Notes: generated by a model from the letters alone, not told the origin. A stretch of DNA of 64,000 nt from Hyphococcus sp. (GCA_021776455.1 JAJFFX010000008.1:1-64000); one strand, 5' to 3'; positions 38,914 through 49,396 are shown, numbered from the stretch's first letter. Numbers and translations: made by a program.

Positions 38914-40389
38914 ATGAATAAGGGAACCGCGCCCCACACATTAAACTTCGACACCGGATGGGCATATTCTCCGGCGCCGGAGAGCACAGATCACGTTCAC
39001 ATTAAAGACCAGTATAAGTTATTTATCGGCGGAAAATTTGTAGCCCCGAAATCGGGCAAATATTTCGACACCATTAACCCCGCCAATGAGAAGGTTTTAG
39101 CACGGGTAGCGCAAGCTGGCGCCGCCGATGTGGATCGGGCCGTAACAGCCGCGCGCGACGCCTATGACACGGTCTGGTCGAAGATGAAGCCTGCCGAACG
39201 CGGTAAATATATTTATCGTATCGCTCGCATCATTCAGGAACGCGCCCGTGAATTTGCGGTGATTGAATCCATGGATGGCGGCAAGCCTATCCGTGAGGCC
39301 CGCGATGTTGATATTCCCCTCGCGGCGGCGCATTTTTTCTATTATGCGGGGTGGGCGGATAAGTTAGATTATGCGTTCCCATGCAGAACGCCGCAATCGC
39401 TTGGCGTTGCCGGTCAGATTATTCCTTGGAACTTCCCGCTATTAATGGCGGCGTGGAAAATTGCACCGGCATTGGCGTGTGGCAATACAGTGGTATTGAA
39501 ACCTGCGGAAACAACGCCGTTGACTGCGTTAAAACTGGCTGAGGTGATTGAGGCGGCGGACTTGCCGCCGGGCGTCGTCAATATCCTGACCGGCGATGGT
39601 TCAACCGGTGCGGCAATCGTCAATCATGATGATGTCAATAAGATTGCATTTACAGGGTCGACCAATGTCGGTCGCATCATTCAACGCGCGCTGGCCGGAA
39701 CAGATAAGAAATACACGCTGGAATTGGGCGGTAAGGCGGCCAATATCATTTTTGCCGACGCCGCCATAGATCAAGCCGTTGAAGGCATTGTCAATGCGAT
39801 CTTTTTTAACCAAGGCCATGTCTGTTGCGCCGGTTCGCGGTTGTTGGTTCAAGAATCCGTCGCAGACGAAGTTATCGCCAAACTGAAGGAGCGTATGCAG
39901 ACGTTGATCGTCGGCGATCCGCTCGACAAGAACACCGATATCGGCGCGATCAACTCAGCGGCGCAATTAGAACGCATCAACGCCTATCTTGAGCTCGGGC
40001 AAGAAGAGGGCGCGGAGATGTTTCAATGCGGTGACAAAAAACCCAGCAAGGGCTATTGGTGCCAGCCGACTTTATTCACTAATGTTGCGCAGTCGCACCG
40101 GATTGTCCGCGAAGAAATATTTGGCCCTGTCCTTGCGATACAAACTTTCCGTACCCTCGATGAGGCGGTCGCTAAGGCAAATAATACGCAATACGGATTG
40201 TCGGGCGGCATATGGACAGATAAAGGCGCAAAAATCTTTAGTGTTGGCGCCAAAATTCGCGCCGGCGTTATTTGGGCAAATACGTTCAATAAGTTCGACC
40301 CCACCTCGCCCTTTGGCGGTTATAAAGAAAGCGGCGTTGGCAGGGAGGGCGGAATGCATGGCCTTTCCGCCTATCTGGATCTGCACTAA
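38914..40389 (+). CDS. Aldehyde dehydrogenase, full length
   Basis: 491 aa; IPWNFPLLMAAWKIAPALACGNTVVLKPAE, FTGSTNVGR, LELGGKAANIIFADA, NQGHVCCAGSRLLV. Confidence 0.94.
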   Translation: MNKGTAPHTLNFDTGWAYSPAPESTDHVHIKDQYKLFIGGKFVAPKSGKYFDTINPANEKVLARVAQAGAADVDRAVTAARDAYDTVWSKMKPAERGKYIYRIARIIQERAREFAVIESMDGGKPIREARDVDIPLAAAHFFYYAGWADKLDYAFPCRTPQSLGVAGQIIPWNFPLLMAAWKIAPALACGNTVVLKPAETTPLTALKLAEVIEAADLPPGVVNILTGDGSTGAAIVNHDDVNKIAFTGSTNVGRIIQRALAGTDKKYTLELGGKAANIIFADAAIDQAVEGIVNAIFFNQGHVCCAGSRLLVQESVADEVIAKLKERMQTLIVGDPLDKNTDIGAINSAAQLERINAYLELGQEEGAEMFQCGDKKPSKGYWCQPTLFTNVAQSHRIVREEIFGPVLAIQTFRTLDEAVAKANNTQYGLSGGIWTDKGAKIFSVGAKIRAGVIWANTFNKFDPTSPFGGYKESGVGREGGMHGLSAYLDLH

Positions 40390-40391
40390 TT

Positions 40392-41360
40392 TTGAGGCGA
40401 GCGAGCATGGATAAGACCATAAAAGCCGAAGGGCGCAGCATCGACAGCACACCGTCGCGCAAGACGCCGAGCGCTGCAAAATCTGCAAGCGGTGGGCGTG
40501 CAAAACTACCGACATCTACCCGGCTTAGTGTTGAAAAAACCTATAAGCTTTACATCAACGGAAAGTTTCCTCGAACTGAATCCGGTCGATATTTTACCGT
40601 GGCTGACGCCAAGGGAAATATCGCCGCCAATATGTGCCGCGCCAGTCGCAAGGATTTTCGCGAAGCTGTGCTGGCCGCGCGAGCAGCGTTTAACAGTTGG
40701 GCGGGCGCCAGCGCATACTTGCGCGGTCAGATTTTATATCGGGTTGCGGAAATGCTTGAGGCGCGCGCCGAGCAATTTGTCACCGAGCTTAAACTCATGG
40801 GACTGGACAAGCGCGCCGCATCGCGCGAAGTGACTGCGGCGATTGATTGCCTGGTTTATTATGCCGGCTGGACGGATAAATATCAGCAGGTGTTTAGCGC
40901 CGTGAATCCGGTCGCGTCCTCGCATTTCAATTTTTCTATTTTGGAACCCGTGGGTGTGGTCAGTATTCTTGCCGGTCAAGAAAATGCGCTTCTAGGGTTT
41001 GTTGAAGCCATCTCGCCTGTTATCGCTGGTGGAAACACAGGAATTGCTTTGGCATCTCAGCAAAACCCATTATGCGCGATCAGTTTTGCCGAAGTGCTGC
41101 ACTCTTCCGATGTGCCGCCCGGCGTCATCAATATACTTTCCGGCTACAGAAATGAGCTTGCAGAGCATTTTGCCTCGCACATGAATGTTAATGCGATTAT
41201 TGCCAATGGCGACGATGCCGGTGAAATAAAAATGATCCAGGAGCAGGCAGCGAATAATATTAAGCGAGTGATTATCCGCAAAGAAGCGATTGCGCCTGAT
41301 CCCTATCAGATCATCGATACGCAGGAAACCAAAACGACCTGGCATCCGATTGGCGGCTAA
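40392..41360 (+). CDS. ALDH-superfamily paralogue lacking the catalytic-domain half
   Basis: 322 aa; ALDH N-terminal fold conserved (YKLYINGKFPRTESGRYF..., SPVIAGGNTGIALAS..., DVPPGVINILSG) but the ELGGK Glu and GQxC Cys regions are absent. Confidence 0.85.
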   Translation: MRRASMDKTIKAEGRSIDSTPSRKTPSAAKSASGGRAKLPTSTRLSVEKTYKLYINGKFPRTESGRYFTVADAKGNIAANMCRASRKDFREAVLAARAAFNSWAGASAYLRGQILYRVAEMLEARAEQFVTELKLMGLDKRAASREVTAAIDCLVYYAGWTDKYQQVFSAVNPVASSHFNFSILEPVGVVSILAGQENALLGFVEAISPVIAGGNTGIALASQQNPLCAISFAEVLHSSDVPPGVINILSGYRNELAEHFASHMNVNAIIANGDDAGEIKMIQEQAANNIKRVIIRKEAIAPDPYQIIDTQETKTTWHPIGG

Positions 41361-42316
41361 ACCGCCTCAACCTCTTTAAGCGTAGGCATAGCCGGCGCCG
41401 TGCCGGGTTTTGTGGTGGATAGGCCGGCGACGGTATTTGCATATTCGATAGCGGTTCGAAATTCGCCCGGAAAGCGCACCAGCCCGGCGGCGAGCCCGCC
41501 ATTGAAAGCATCGCCCGCGCCCGTCGTGTCGACGACATCGACGTGGGTTGCACCGATGCGATAATAAGGGCCGTCGTTAGAGTTGCGGGCGTTTTCGGAA
41601 TTTTCGTCAAACGAAACAAAGCAGCCCTTATCGCCCAAAGTCAGCACAACAGTGGCCGCTCCAGATTGCCTGCAAAACTGGTGGATGCTGGCGTCGTTCT
41701 GGAGCCAAAAATCATTCGGGATGTTGTGGCCTAAAACTGTGTTCATCAAAAACACAAATTCGGTTTCATTCGGCGCCAGAATATCTGCGCGCTGAACCAG
41801 CTCACACGTCAAGCCGTCATTAATCGGCGCGGGGTTGAGGATTGTTGTCACGCCCGCTTCGCGCGCAATCTTCATCGCCGCTTCAGTTGCCGCGATATTA
41901 TTTTCTACCTGACAGACTAGGTATTTCGCCTGGGAAATTTGAGCCGAGAATCCACCGATATGATCTGACGACAAATGGTCATTGGCGCCCAGCGCAACAA
42001 CGATAAGGTTCTGCCCGTCAGCATTGACAACAATTGATGCCGCGCCGGTGGGGTGGTCGGCGCACACTTGCAGCTCGGCGCAAAGCCCTTCTGAAGCGAT
42101 AAATTCGCGCACGCCTTTTGCGAAAATATCGTCGCCTACGGCGCCGATAAAGAGTGTTTTTATGTCAAGGCGGTTGCAGGCGACGGCCTGGTTGAAACCT
42201 TTGCCGCCGGGACCGGTGCGGAAAGCGCCAATACGCGTCTCACCGGGCGCTGGAAAAATTTCAGTGTTAAAAGCCAGGTCCTGAACGTAGCTGCCGACAA
42301 CGATGACGTCGAACAT
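41357..42316 (-). CDS. rbsK: Ribokinase / PfkB-family sugar kinase
   Basis: 319 aa; GGKGFNQAVACNRL and DTTGAGDAFNGGLAAGL PfkB signatures. Confidence 0.9.
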   Translation of the reverse strand: MFDVIVVGSYVQDLAFNTEIFPAPGETRIGAFRTGPGGKGFNQAVACNRLDIKTLFIGAVGDDIFAKGVREFIASEGLCAELQVCADHPTGAASIVVNADGQNLIVVALGANDHLSSDHIGGFSAQISQAKYLVCQVENNIAATEAAMKIAREAGVTTILNPAPINDGLTCELVQRADILAPNETEFVFLMNTVLGHNIPNDFWLQNDASIHQFCRQSGAATVVLTLGDKGCFVSFDENSENARNSNDGPYYRIGATHVDVVDTTGAGDAFNGGLAAGLVRFPGEFRTAIEYANTVAGLSTTKPGTAPAMPTLKEVEAV

Positions 42317-42352
42317 TTGTTTATCTCCCAGAAAAGGTAGTGAAACTTTGGG

Positions 42353-43018
42353 TTATTCAAACAGCCCTTTACGCTTCTTTTTCTCGATAATATCGGTGAC
42401 CCAGTTTTCGTCGCCGATAAATTCCTGAAGCCCGGCGCCAGGGAACCGAGTCGCCCATTGATAAAGGTTTTCGATAAGCTTCGGATCGGTTGCAAGCGAG
42501 GGCATTGCGTGGGCTGCGTCAAAGCCTTCGATGACACGCGCCGCCAGCCTTGTATATAACGTATCGATCGTATCTTGAACTGGGCGGTTGTCGCCACGCG
42601 CTGTCTGATACCACTCCATGCCGTTCACAGAAATGACCTCGTTACGAGGATAAAACGAGCACATCAGGTTCCAGCTATCGCCGCCCGCATCCTGGTCTCC
42701 GGCGTTACGAAAATCAGACCGCAAGATGACGGTCGGGATATCAAGCTGCTTGGCAACAATGAACTCAACAACCGTGCCGGAATCAAGGTCAGGGCCGTCG
42801 AAGTTAAACAAGCCCAGATCAGCTTCCATGACCATTTTCAAATCCTGGTTGCGAATATGCTCTTTACGATTGCTGCTCTGTTCGAGGTCTTGCGGTAGAA
42901 TACATGTGTACTGGCCGGAAGATTCCTGCTCGATATAAGAGGCCAGCAACGCATTGCCGATCAGATCCTTATGATCGAATAGATCGCCGGCGAAATAAAT
43001 GCTCAAAGCATCGCTCAT
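42353..43018 (-). CDS. Nucleoside 2-deoxyribosyltransferase family protein
   Basis: Start preferred at 43018 (MSDALSIYFAGDLFDHKDLIGN); NFDGPDLDSGTVVEFIVAKQLDIPTVILRSD. Confidence 0.82.
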   Translation of the reverse strand: MSDALSIYFAGDLFDHKDLIGNALLASYIEQESSGQYTCILPQDLEQSSNRKEHIRNQDLKMVMEADLGLFNFDGPDLDSGTVVEFIVAKQLDIPTVILRSDFRNAGDQDAGGDSWNLMCSFYPRNEVISVNGMEWYQTARGDNRPVQDTIDTLYTRLAARVIEGFDAAHAMPSLATDPKLIENLYQWATRFPGAGLQEFIGDENWVTDIIEKKKRKGLFE

Positions 43019-43208
43019 GTCACAGTAATCCCTGTTGCCAATGGGCAAAACTAGACCGGAATGCATCGAAGATGCAATCGTTGCGCGTGCGCCGTGCGCG
43101 GTTTTAGCCTAAAACACAATATTTCCATCTTTGATGGTTCAATATTATCCAAGGGAATTTGTTTTAGCGAGGGATAGGTCTAATGGATCAGGTGAAGCTA
43201 TGCGATGA

Positions 43209-43922
43209 GTGCTGAATTCTGCTGTGACGGATTTCGATATACCTATTTCCGATAGAGGTTGGCGCGACGCTTTAAAGGGCGAGTTTGAAGGGCCTATCTA
43301 TGGGCGGATGGTTTCGTTTTTGCGTGCCGAGACCGAAAAGGGGGCGATCATCTATCCGCCGAAAGACTTAATTTTCAATGCGTTTAACCTGACGCCATTT
43401 TCGAAGGCAAAAGTTGTGATCCTCGGTCAGGACCCATATCACGGGCCGGACCAGGCAATGGGCCTTTCATTCTCAGTGCCCGCAGGCGAAAAACTGCCGC
43501 CTTCTTTAAGGAACATCTTTGCAGAAATACAAAGCGATCTCGGCGGTGATTTACGGACGCTGGGCGTTCTCGATGACTGGGCGCGACAGGGTGTATTGCT
43601 CATGAATACAGTTCTAACGGTCGAAAAAGGACTTGCCGCATCGCACGCCAAAAGAGGGTGGGAGGCGTTCACGGACGGTGCGATCCGGCAGCTGAGCGCG
43701 CAGCGGAGCGGTATCGTCTATTTGTTGTGGGGCAGTCATGCGCAGAACAAAATCGACCTCATTAATCAGCGCGACAATATGGTTCTCACCGCGCCCCACC
43801 CGTCGCCATTGTCCGCCTATCGCGGGTTTTTCGGCTGCAAGCATTTTTCGAAAGCCAACCATTATCTGGAAGAAAGCGGCGTCGCGCCGATCTGCTGGGC
43901 CGACCAGCTTGCGGCGCACTGA
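43209..43922 (+). CDS. ung: Uracil-DNA glycosylase
   Basis: 237 aa; VVILGQDPYHGPDQAMGLSFSV, LLMNTVLTVEKGLAASHAKRGWEAFTD, HPSPLSAYRGFFGCKHFSKAN. Confidence 0.97.
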   Translation: MLNSAVTDFDIPISDRGWRDALKGEFEGPIYGRMVSFLRAETEKGAIIYPPKDLIFNAFNLTPFSKAKVVILGQDPYHGPDQAMGLSFSVPAGEKLPPSLRNIFAEIQSDLGGDLRTLGVLDDWARQGVLLMNTVLTVEKGLAASHAKRGWEAFTDGAIRQLSAQRSGIVYLLWGSHAQNKIDLINQRDNMVLTAPHPSPLSAYRGFFGCKHFSKANHYLEESGVAPICWADQLAAH

Positions 43923-44191
43923 AACTTAAAATTTCAAGGACCAGGAACACCTCTGTTGCGCGGTAAGCTGTGCGGTCGTATGACAGTTGACTGGCAAATT
44001 CTTGTTGGACAGGCGTGTTTGTAGAGGATTCTTAGCCGATTTTGAATTTATGGCGATGCAATAAATCCTCATTCGTCGTAAAATCGCGTAAAGCGAGGGG
44101 ATAAAAGCAACTGGAACGAAAGCCTTTAGAGCGCGCGTCGCTCTCCCGATTGTTCTCAACAAGGCTTTTCTCTAAATAAGGCGACAATACT

Positions 44192-44542
44192 TTGGGAAAA
44201 TTAACGACACATATTCTCGATGTCAGCGCCGGCAAGCCGGCGGCGCAAGTGCGGATCGATCTTTATAAAGCGGAGCAAACAGCGACAAAATTACGATCTC
44301 TTACAACCAATAGAGATGGGCGATGTGATGAGCCATTGCTGAGCGGGTGCGATTTTGTTGCTGGTGCGTATGCGCTGGAGTTTCATATCGGTGACTATTT
44401 CGATACCCTTGGTCTTAGTCTGCCTACGCCAAAATTTATCGATGTCGTGGTGATAAGGTTTGGCGTTGCGGATGGAGATATAAATTATCATGTACCGCTA
44501 CTTGTGTCGCCCTATGGCTATTCAACCTATCGCGGCAGCTAA
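44192..44542 (+). CDS. uraH: 5-hydroxyisourate hydrolase
   Basis: 116 aa, TTG start; LTTHILDVSAGKPAAQVRIDLYK and C-terminal YRGS. Confidence 0.95.
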   Translation: MGKLTTHILDVSAGKPAAQVRIDLYKAEQTATKLRSLTTNRDGRCDEPLLSGCDFVAGAYALEFHIGDYFDTLGLSLPTPKFIDVVVIRFGVADGDINYHVPLLVSPYGYSTYRGS

Positions 44543-44547
44543 TAAAA

Positions 44548-46014
44548 ATGCACGACACGATATCGTTTTACCTGAATGGCGAGTTGAAAACTCTTCGCGG
44601 CGTGGCGCCGACGCAAACGCTATTGAGGTATTTGCGTGAGGATGAAAAACTTTGCGGCACAAAAGAGGGCTGTGCCGAGGGGGACTGTGGCGCATGTACG
44701 GTGAATGTCAGTGCTCTGAGCGCCGATGGGACCGTAAAGCGCGAGGCGATCAACGCCTGCATTCGGTTCATGCCAAGCCTTGAGGGAGCATCGATTACAA
44801 CCGTTGAAGGTTTGGCGCATGACATCGATACACCGCATCGCGTTCATCAGGCGATGATGGACAGCGACGCTTCCCAATGCGGGTTTTGCACGCCCGGTTT
44901 TGTGATGTCGCTTTATACGGCTTATCGCAATCGAACCATGCTGCCATTAGCGGCTGCAAATGATGTTTTGGCAGGAAATTTATGTCGCTGCACCGGCTAT
45001 GGCCCGATACTACATGCAGCAGAGAAAATCGGATGTGTCGCAAAGGCGGTTGACCAGGGCGAAGACGACCGTGTGGAACTAGAACAATTGCGCTCGTTGG
45101 ACCACCAAGAGCTAGTTGAAATTAAACATGGCGCAGCGCGAGCATTTTTGCCGGCGACCAGCGATCAGCTTGCGAAGGTTTACGCAGCGCACCCCGGCGC
45201 AACGCTCATATCCGGCGCAACCGATGTCGGTTTGTGGGTGACGAAAGCGCGCCGCAACCTGCCAAAGGTCATATTCCTAAATCGTGTGCGTGATTTGACA
45301 TCGATCAAACGTAGCGAACATGAACTAATCATTGGCGCCTGCGTTACCTATTCGGGCGCGATTGGTATTTTGGCGCAAGCCTATCCTGACCTTGGCGAGC
45401 TTGTTCGGCGGATCGGCGCGGTTCAGGTGCGCAATGCCGGGACAATCGGTGGCAACATTGCGAACGGTTCGCCGATTGGGGACATGCCGCCGGCGCTGAT
45501 CGCTTTGGACGCCAAGTTAGTTCTTCGCCACGGGATGCAAAGGCGGACAGTGTCGCTGGAAGATTTCTTCCTCGCCTATGGCCGCCAGGACCGCAAACCT
45601 GGCGAGTTTATTGAAGCTGTGCATGTGCCCTTAAGCGCTGCCGCCAATGAATTGAAGTGTTACAAAATATCCAAACGCTTCGATCAAGACATTTCAGCCT
45701 TGTGCGGATGTTTTAATATAAAAATGTCGAACGATAGGGTCATCGCCGCCCGGATTGCATTTGGCGGTATGGCTGCGACGCCAAAAAGAGCGCTGAGCGT
45801 TGAGGCGGCGCTGATTGGAAAGCGTTGGGACCGGCCGACCGTGGAATTGGCGATGCAGGAATTCACCAAAGATTTTACGCCAATAAGTGATATGCGGGCG
45901 AGCGCAGACTACCGACTTCGCGTGGCGCAAAATCTTTTATTGAAGTGTTTTATTGAAATGGAGACACCGCTAACACAAACGCGCCTCGTCGGTCATGGGA
46001 ATACATTCTTGTGA
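44548..46014 (+). CDS. xdhA: Xanthine dehydrogenase small subunit
   Basis: 488 aa; two 2Fe-2S motifs (EGCAEGDCGACTV, CGFCTPGFVMSLY...CRCTGYGPI) plus FAD domain (RNAGTIGGNIANGSPIGDMPPALIAL). Confidence 0.95.
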   Translation: MHDTISFYLNGELKTLRGVAPTQTLLRYLREDEKLCGTKEGCAEGDCGACTVNVSALSADGTVKREAINACIRFMPSLEGASITTVEGLAHDIDTPHRVHQAMMDSDASQCGFCTPGFVMSLYTAYRNRTMLPLAAANDVLAGNLCRCTGYGPILHAAEKIGCVAKAVDQGEDDRVELEQLRSLDHQELVEIKHGAARAFLPATSDQLAKVYAAHPGATLISGATDVGLWVTKARRNLPKVIFLNRVRDLTSIKRSEHELIIGACVTYSGAIGILAQAYPDLGELVRRIGAVQVRNAGTIGGNIANGSPIGDMPPALIALDAKLVLRHGMQRRTVSLEDFFLAYGRQDRKPGEFIEAVHVPLSAAANELKCYKISKRFDQDISALCGCFNIKMSNDRVIAARIAFGGMAATPKRALSVEAALIGKRWDRPTVELAMQEFTKDFTPISDMRASADYRLRVAQNLLLKCFIEMETPLTQTRLVGHGNTFL

Positions 46015-48380
46015 ACGGCGAATCAAATATTTCTGGGCAGGCGTCCGACGAAAACGTCAGCAGATCTCGCGGCTCTGTCTCCTCGTCGGTTGTGCATGAC
46101 AGTGCATTCAAGCATGCATCCGGACAGGCTATATATGTCGATGACATTCCGATGCCGGAAGGTTGCCTTCACATCTTTGTCGTGATCAGTACGTGCGCCC
46201 ATGCCAAAATCGGTGCGGTTGATTTTTGCGCAGCCTGGGAAAGCGAGGGCGTCGTTGCGGTAATATCGGGAGATGATATTCCCGGCGTCAATGATATCGG
46301 CCCGATTATCAGCGATGAACCATTATTTGCAATTGGGGCTGCGGGCGGGATTGTAGAATGCGAAGGCCAAGCGCTTTTTGCTGTTGCGGCATTGAGCCTT
46401 GATGCGGCTAGAGCGGCGGCGGCGAAGGTTAAGATTGATTATGAAGACCTGCCGGCGCTGTTGACCATCGAAGATGCGATGGGTGCAAAATCCTGGCTAG
46501 AAACGCCCTATAAAATGACCCGCGGCGACGTCGGCGCCGCGATGAGGGCCAGTCCCCATAAAATAGGAGGCCAAATTTATATTGGCGGTCAGGAACATTT
46601 CTATCTTGAGGGGCAAGCAGCGTTGGTTGTACCGGGTGAGGATGGCGATGTCACGGTCTACTGTTCGTCGCAGCACCCGACCGAAATTCAACACAAAGTC
46701 GCGGGCGTGCTCGGCGTTTCTTTTAACGCGGTGACCGTGGAGGTGCGCCGCATGGGGGGTGGTTTTGGCGGCAAAGAGACCAACGGAAACCTTCCCGCAG
46801 CAGTGGCGGCGTTGGTTGCGAAACTAACTGGCCAGGCGGCAAAGGTCCGATATGACCGTGACGAAGATATGATCATGACCGGCAAGCGACATGATTTTCG
46901 GATAGGCTATCATGTCGGCTTTGACGATGATGGGCGCATCCATTCGATTATTATGGATCAGGCGGCGCGGTGCGGCTGGTCACAAGATCTGTCACTGGCG
47001 ATCTGTGATAGAGCCATGTTCCACGCTGACAATTGTTATTATCTGGCAAATGTCGAAATAAATTCCTACCGCTGTAAAACCAATACCGTATCCAACACTG
47101 CCTTTCGCGGCTTTGGTGGCCCACAAGGGATGGTCGCAATCGAACGCGTCATAGATGAGATTGCATTCAAGCTTGGCAAGGACCCGCTGGAAGTGCGCCG
47201 CATTAATTTTTATGCGGCTGAGAAAGACACAGTGAGCGACCGCAATGTAACCCCCTATCATATGAAGGTCGAGGATTGCGTCATTGGTGAGATTGTTGAT
47301 GAGCTGGTTGTTTCATCAGATTACCAAGCACGGCGTACAGAGATTGCCGAATGGAACGCCGGCCAACCGCTGTTGAAACGCGGCATAGCTTTAACCCCGG
47401 TAAAATTTGGAATATCATTCACAAAGACCCACCTCAATCAGGCGGCGGCGCTTGTCCATGTCTATTCCGACGGCTCGGTGCATCTCAATCATGGCGGCAC
47501 GGAGATGGGGCAGGGGCTTTTTATCAAGGTCGCCCAGATTGTCGCCGAAGCGTTCCAGATTAATATCAACCGGATAAAAATTACGCCAACCAACACCGGC
47601 AAGGCGCCCAATACCTCCGCAACGGCTGCGTCCTCCGGTACAGATTTGAATGGCATGGCGGCGCTTGATGCGTGCACAAAAATCAAGAAACGTCTGGTCG
47701 ACTTTGCATCGTCTAAATGGTGCATCGCGCGGGACAAGGTCGAGTTTCGACCCGGCGGCGTCAGGATAGGCGACAATGAGCTTACGTTCAATGAGTTGAT
47801 CGCTGAAGCTTATTTAGCGCGGGTGTCGCTTTCGGCGACCGGATTTTACGCAACGCCGAAGATCGAATGGGATCGCGCCACAGGAATTGGGCGGCCATTT
47901 TTCTATTTTGCTTATGGTGCGGCGGTCTCGGAAGTCGTCATTGACCCCCTGACCGGTGAGCATCGTTTGTTGCGTGTAGACATCCTCCATGATGTTGGTA
48001 AGTCGCTCAATCCCGCGATTGATCTTGGTCAGGTTGAGGGTGGTTTTGTACAAGGCGCCGGGTGGCTGACGAGCGAAGAGCTGGTGTGGGATGAGGCAGG
48101 GCGATTGAAAACCCACGCTCCCTCTACCTACAAAATCCCGACAGCTTCCGACCGCGCACCGGATATGAAAATTGCGATTTGGAAGCGCGGGGCAAACCGC
48201 GAGGAAACTATCTATCGCTCTAAAGCTGTTGGCGAGCCGCCGCTAATGCTGGGCATTTCGGTTTTGATGGCGCTGTCTGACGCGGCGGCGAGTGCGACGG
48301 GGCGCGTGTGCTATCCATCGCTTGATGCGCCGGCGACGCCCGAACGCATGTTGCAGGTCATAACCGGCGGCTGGGGCTAG
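46011..48380 (+). CDS. xdhB: Xanthine dehydrogenase molybdopterin-binding subunit
   Basis: 789 aa; GGQEHFYLEGQ, RRMGGGFGGKE, NTAFRGFGGPQGM, GGTEMGQGLFIK. Confidence 0.96.
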   Translation: MNGESNISGQASDENVSRSRGSVSSSVVHDSAFKHASGQAIYVDDIPMPEGCLHIFVVISTCAHAKIGAVDFCAAWESEGVVAVISGDDIPGVNDIGPIISDEPLFAIGAAGGIVECEGQALFAVAALSLDAARAAAAKVKIDYEDLPALLTIEDAMGAKSWLETPYKMTRGDVGAAMRASPHKIGGQIYIGGQEHFYLEGQAALVVPGEDGDVTVYCSSQHPTEIQHKVAGVLGVSFNAVTVEVRRMGGGFGGKETNGNLPAAVAALVAKLTGQAAKVRYDRDEDMIMTGKRHDFRIGYHVGFDDDGRIHSIIMDQAARCGWSQDLSLAICDRAMFHADNCYYLANVEINSYRCKTNTVSNTAFRGFGGPQGMVAIERVIDEIAFKLGKDPLEVRRINFYAAEKDTVSDRNVTPYHMKVEDCVIGEIVDELVVSSDYQARRTEIAEWNAGQPLLKRGIALTPVKFGISFTKTHLNQAAALVHVYSDGSVHLNHGGTEMGQGLFIKVAQIVAEAFQININRIKITPTNTGKAPNTSATAASSGTDLNGMAALDACTKIKKRLVDFASSKWCIARDKVEFRPGGVRIGDNELTFNELIAEAYLARVSLSATGFYATPKIEWDRATGIGRPFFYFAYGAAVSEVVIDPLTGEHRLLRVDILHDVGKSLNPAIDLGQVEGGFVQGAGWLTSEELVWDEAGRLKTHAPSTYKIPTASDRAPDMKIAIWKRGANREETIYRSKAVGEPPLMLGISVLMALSDAAASATGRVCYPSLDAPATPERMLQVITGGWG

Positions 48381-48382
48381 CG

Positions 48383-49396
48383 TTGCAATTATCTCATGGA
48401 GAGCTTTGCGAACAATTCCGACGAAACGGGCCTGTTGTTCGCGTCACAGTCATCGATGTTCAGGGCTCGACGCCGCGCGAAACCAGCGCTGCGATGGTAG
48501 TGTCGGCGCAAGCAGTGATCGGAACGGTAGGCGGCGGCGCGTTGGAATATGATGCAATCGCTCACGCCAGGCAGTTGGCAAATTCCGACACAGAGCTTGC
48601 GTGGTTGCGAGATACAAAAACCTATCCGCTTGGACCGCGACTCGGCCAGTGTTGCGGTGGTCAGGTGCGGCTGTTGTTTGAACGCTATGGCCCCAACGAG
48701 ATCGATATTGTTTCCAGCTTCGCTGATATGAAAGAGGGCTATTTTGCAAGGCCGGTAATCTCCGGCTCGGCGGCTGTCCATATTGTTGATGCGGGCGACC
48801 TCAACTTTGCACCGGGCTTTGTCGGTAAGGAGTTTCAAAAGCTCATGGCGCACCCAGGTAGCCGGAACGGTTTGGCGCATGGCGCACAGAAAGGCGAAGA
48901 GTGGTTTTTGGAACCAGTCCGCAAACAACGACTGCCGATCTATCTCTATGGCGCCGGCCATGTTGGTCGTGAGATTGTGCGCGTGTTTGCGGGGCTGGCG
49001 GTTGAAATCGTCTGGGTCGATACCGACGCTGCGCGCTTTCCGGATAGCATCCCCGCGCATGTGAAACGCCTGGTCGCAGTGTCTCCCGAAGACGCCGTGG
49101 CTTACGCGCCGGATGATGCGTTTCATGTAGTGATGAGCTATTCCCATGCGTTCGACCTCAAGATTTGCTATTCGGTTCTTAAGCGTGGCCGGTTTCGGTA
49201 TCTCGGGCTGATAGGGTCGATGACGAAGCGCGCCCGTTTCCTAAAGCGCCTCGGCGAATTAGGCGTGAGCGAGACAGCTCTTGTCAGACTCATTTGCCCG
49301 CTTGGCGCTGGCGGGCCCAGCAGCAAGGAGCCGGGCGTGATCGCAATTTCGCTTGCAGCGGAGATTTTGCAACTGAGCGAGGCTTCCCCGCGTTAA
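48383..49396 (+). CDS. xdhC: Xanthine dehydrogenase accessory protein XdhC
   Basis: 337 aa; TVIDVQGSTPRETSAAMVVS, GTVGGGALE, YGAGHVGREIVRV. Confidence 0.93.
   Translation: MQLSHGELCEQFRRNGPVVRVTVIDVQGSTPRETSAAMVVSAQAVIGTVGGGALEYDAIAHARQLANSDTELAWLRDTKTYPLGPRLGQCCGGQVRLLFERYGPNEIDIVSSFADMKEGYFARPVISGSAAVHIVDAGDLNFAPGFVGKEFQKLMAHPGSRNGLAHGAQKGEEWFLEPVRKQRLPIYLYGAGHVGREIVRVFAGLAVEIVWVDTDAARFPDSIPAHVKRLVAVSPEDAVAYAPDDAFHVVMSYSHAFDLKICYSVLKRGRFRYLGLIGSMTKRARFLKRLGELGVSETALVRLICPLGAGGPSSKEPGVIAISLAAEILQLSEASPR

Noticed and set aside
48389-49147. 252-aa reverse ORF
   Set aside because: Entirely antisense to xdhC, which has clear family motifs; a product of GC-rich codon bias.
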